NCBI GenBank assembly: GCA_021299555.1
Contig: JAJTGH010000050.1
Span: 1-39,619 of the forward strand
DNA: 39,619 bases
Direction: 5' to 3'
DNA from: Comamonadaceae bacterium
Lineage (GTDB): Bacteria; Pseudomonadota; Gammaproteobacteria; Burkholderiales; Burkholderiaceae_C
The notes under the pieces are model-generated. The model saw nothing but the letters and a program-made list of their open reading frames with translations, did not search any database and was not told the DNA's origin. A program made the position numbers and the translations under genes. How positions within the stretch are numbered: the stretch's first letter is position 1; every line of letters begins with the position of its first letter. Of the stretch, positions 39,206-39,619 are shown piece after piece.

Positions 39206-39619
39206 TATTGGCCGGTGCGGGCCATGCCCATGCCCAGGTACTGCAAGCCTGGTCGCAGGAGCCTCTGGCCGGCGTCGATCTGGTGGTGGTGTCGCCCCAG
39301 GCGCTGGCCCCCTATTCGGGCATGGTGCCCGGATGGCTGGCAGGCACCTATGGGTTCGAGGAGATCGTCATCGACTTCCCGGCCCTGTGCGGTCGAGCGG
39401 GTGCGCGCTGGGTGTCGGCAGCCATTGACCGCCTGGACCCTGATACACAGTGCGTGCACCTGGACAACGGTGAATCGCTCCGCTACGACTGGTTGTCGCT
39501 CAACACCGGCTCGACACTGACCCCGCCGGAAGGCGAGTCTTCGGCCCATGTGTTGTCCATGCGGCCCTTGTCTCAATTGCGAACCCGCTACGACCGGCTC
39601 CTTGAGGACTGGCGCAAGG
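39193..39619 (+). CDS. FAD-dependent pyridine nucleotide-disulfide oxidoreductase resembling the SelD-associated (TIGR03169-like) family; truncated by window end
   Basis: Own translation from ATG 39193 with no stop to the window end: 'MQRVILAGAGHAHAQVLQAWSQEPLAGVDLVVVSPQALAPYSGMVPGWLAGTYGFEEIVIDFPALCGRAGARWVSAAIDRLDPDTQ'; absent from the ORF track because it is open-ended. Confidence 0.82.
   Translation, partial: MQRVILAGAGHAHAQVLQAWSQEPLAGVDLVVVSPQALAPYSGMVPGWLAGTYGFEEIVIDFPALCGRAGARWVSAAIDRLDPDTQCVHLDNGESLRYDWLSLNTGSTLTPPEGESSAHVLSMRPLSQLRTRYDRLLEDWRK

Overview
The window is 39.6 kb of GC-rich, densely coding DNA. Its gene content looks betaproteobacterial (Burkholderiales/Comamonadaceae-like; this is inference, not a database match). 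From left to right it contains: the 3' end of a tad pilus export module (tadA/cpaF partial, tadB, tadC); a convergent NarX/NarL-type two-component system; a minus-strand liv-type ABC transporter operon carrying an acyl-CoA synthetase; panC/panB; scpA; a DUF3460 gene; metG; a NAD-dependent formate dehydrogenase operon (NuoE-like and NuoF-like parts, alpha subunit, fdhD); an FtsX/YbbP-like permease; a truncated haemoglobin; an Smr-domain gene; radC; an FKBP-type PPIase; ispH; serS; a lipoprotein gene; and tRNA-Ser(CGA). After the tRNA comes a more accessory-looking segment: an ECF sigma factor with an NrsF/DUF1109 anti-sigma, a DUF3047 gene, and an arsenosugar-type cluster (arsS radical SAM, TVP38-flavoprotein disulfide reductase fusion, DUF547, two arsenosugar-family glycosyltransferases, and a SelD-associated-type FAD oxidoreductase cut by the window end). 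The strongest observation is three copies of one bipartite promoter, TGTAAC-N17-CGAAT. They lie upstream of or inside the 5' part of the sigma gene, upstream of the DUF3047 gene, and upstream of arsS. This suggests that a SigF/NrsF-type ECF system directly controls the arsenosugar-type cluster. Two genes also look damaged: serS lacks about 200 bp, including the class II motif 2 region, and the formate dehydrogenase E/F gene has a +1 frameshift at a GGGG tract.
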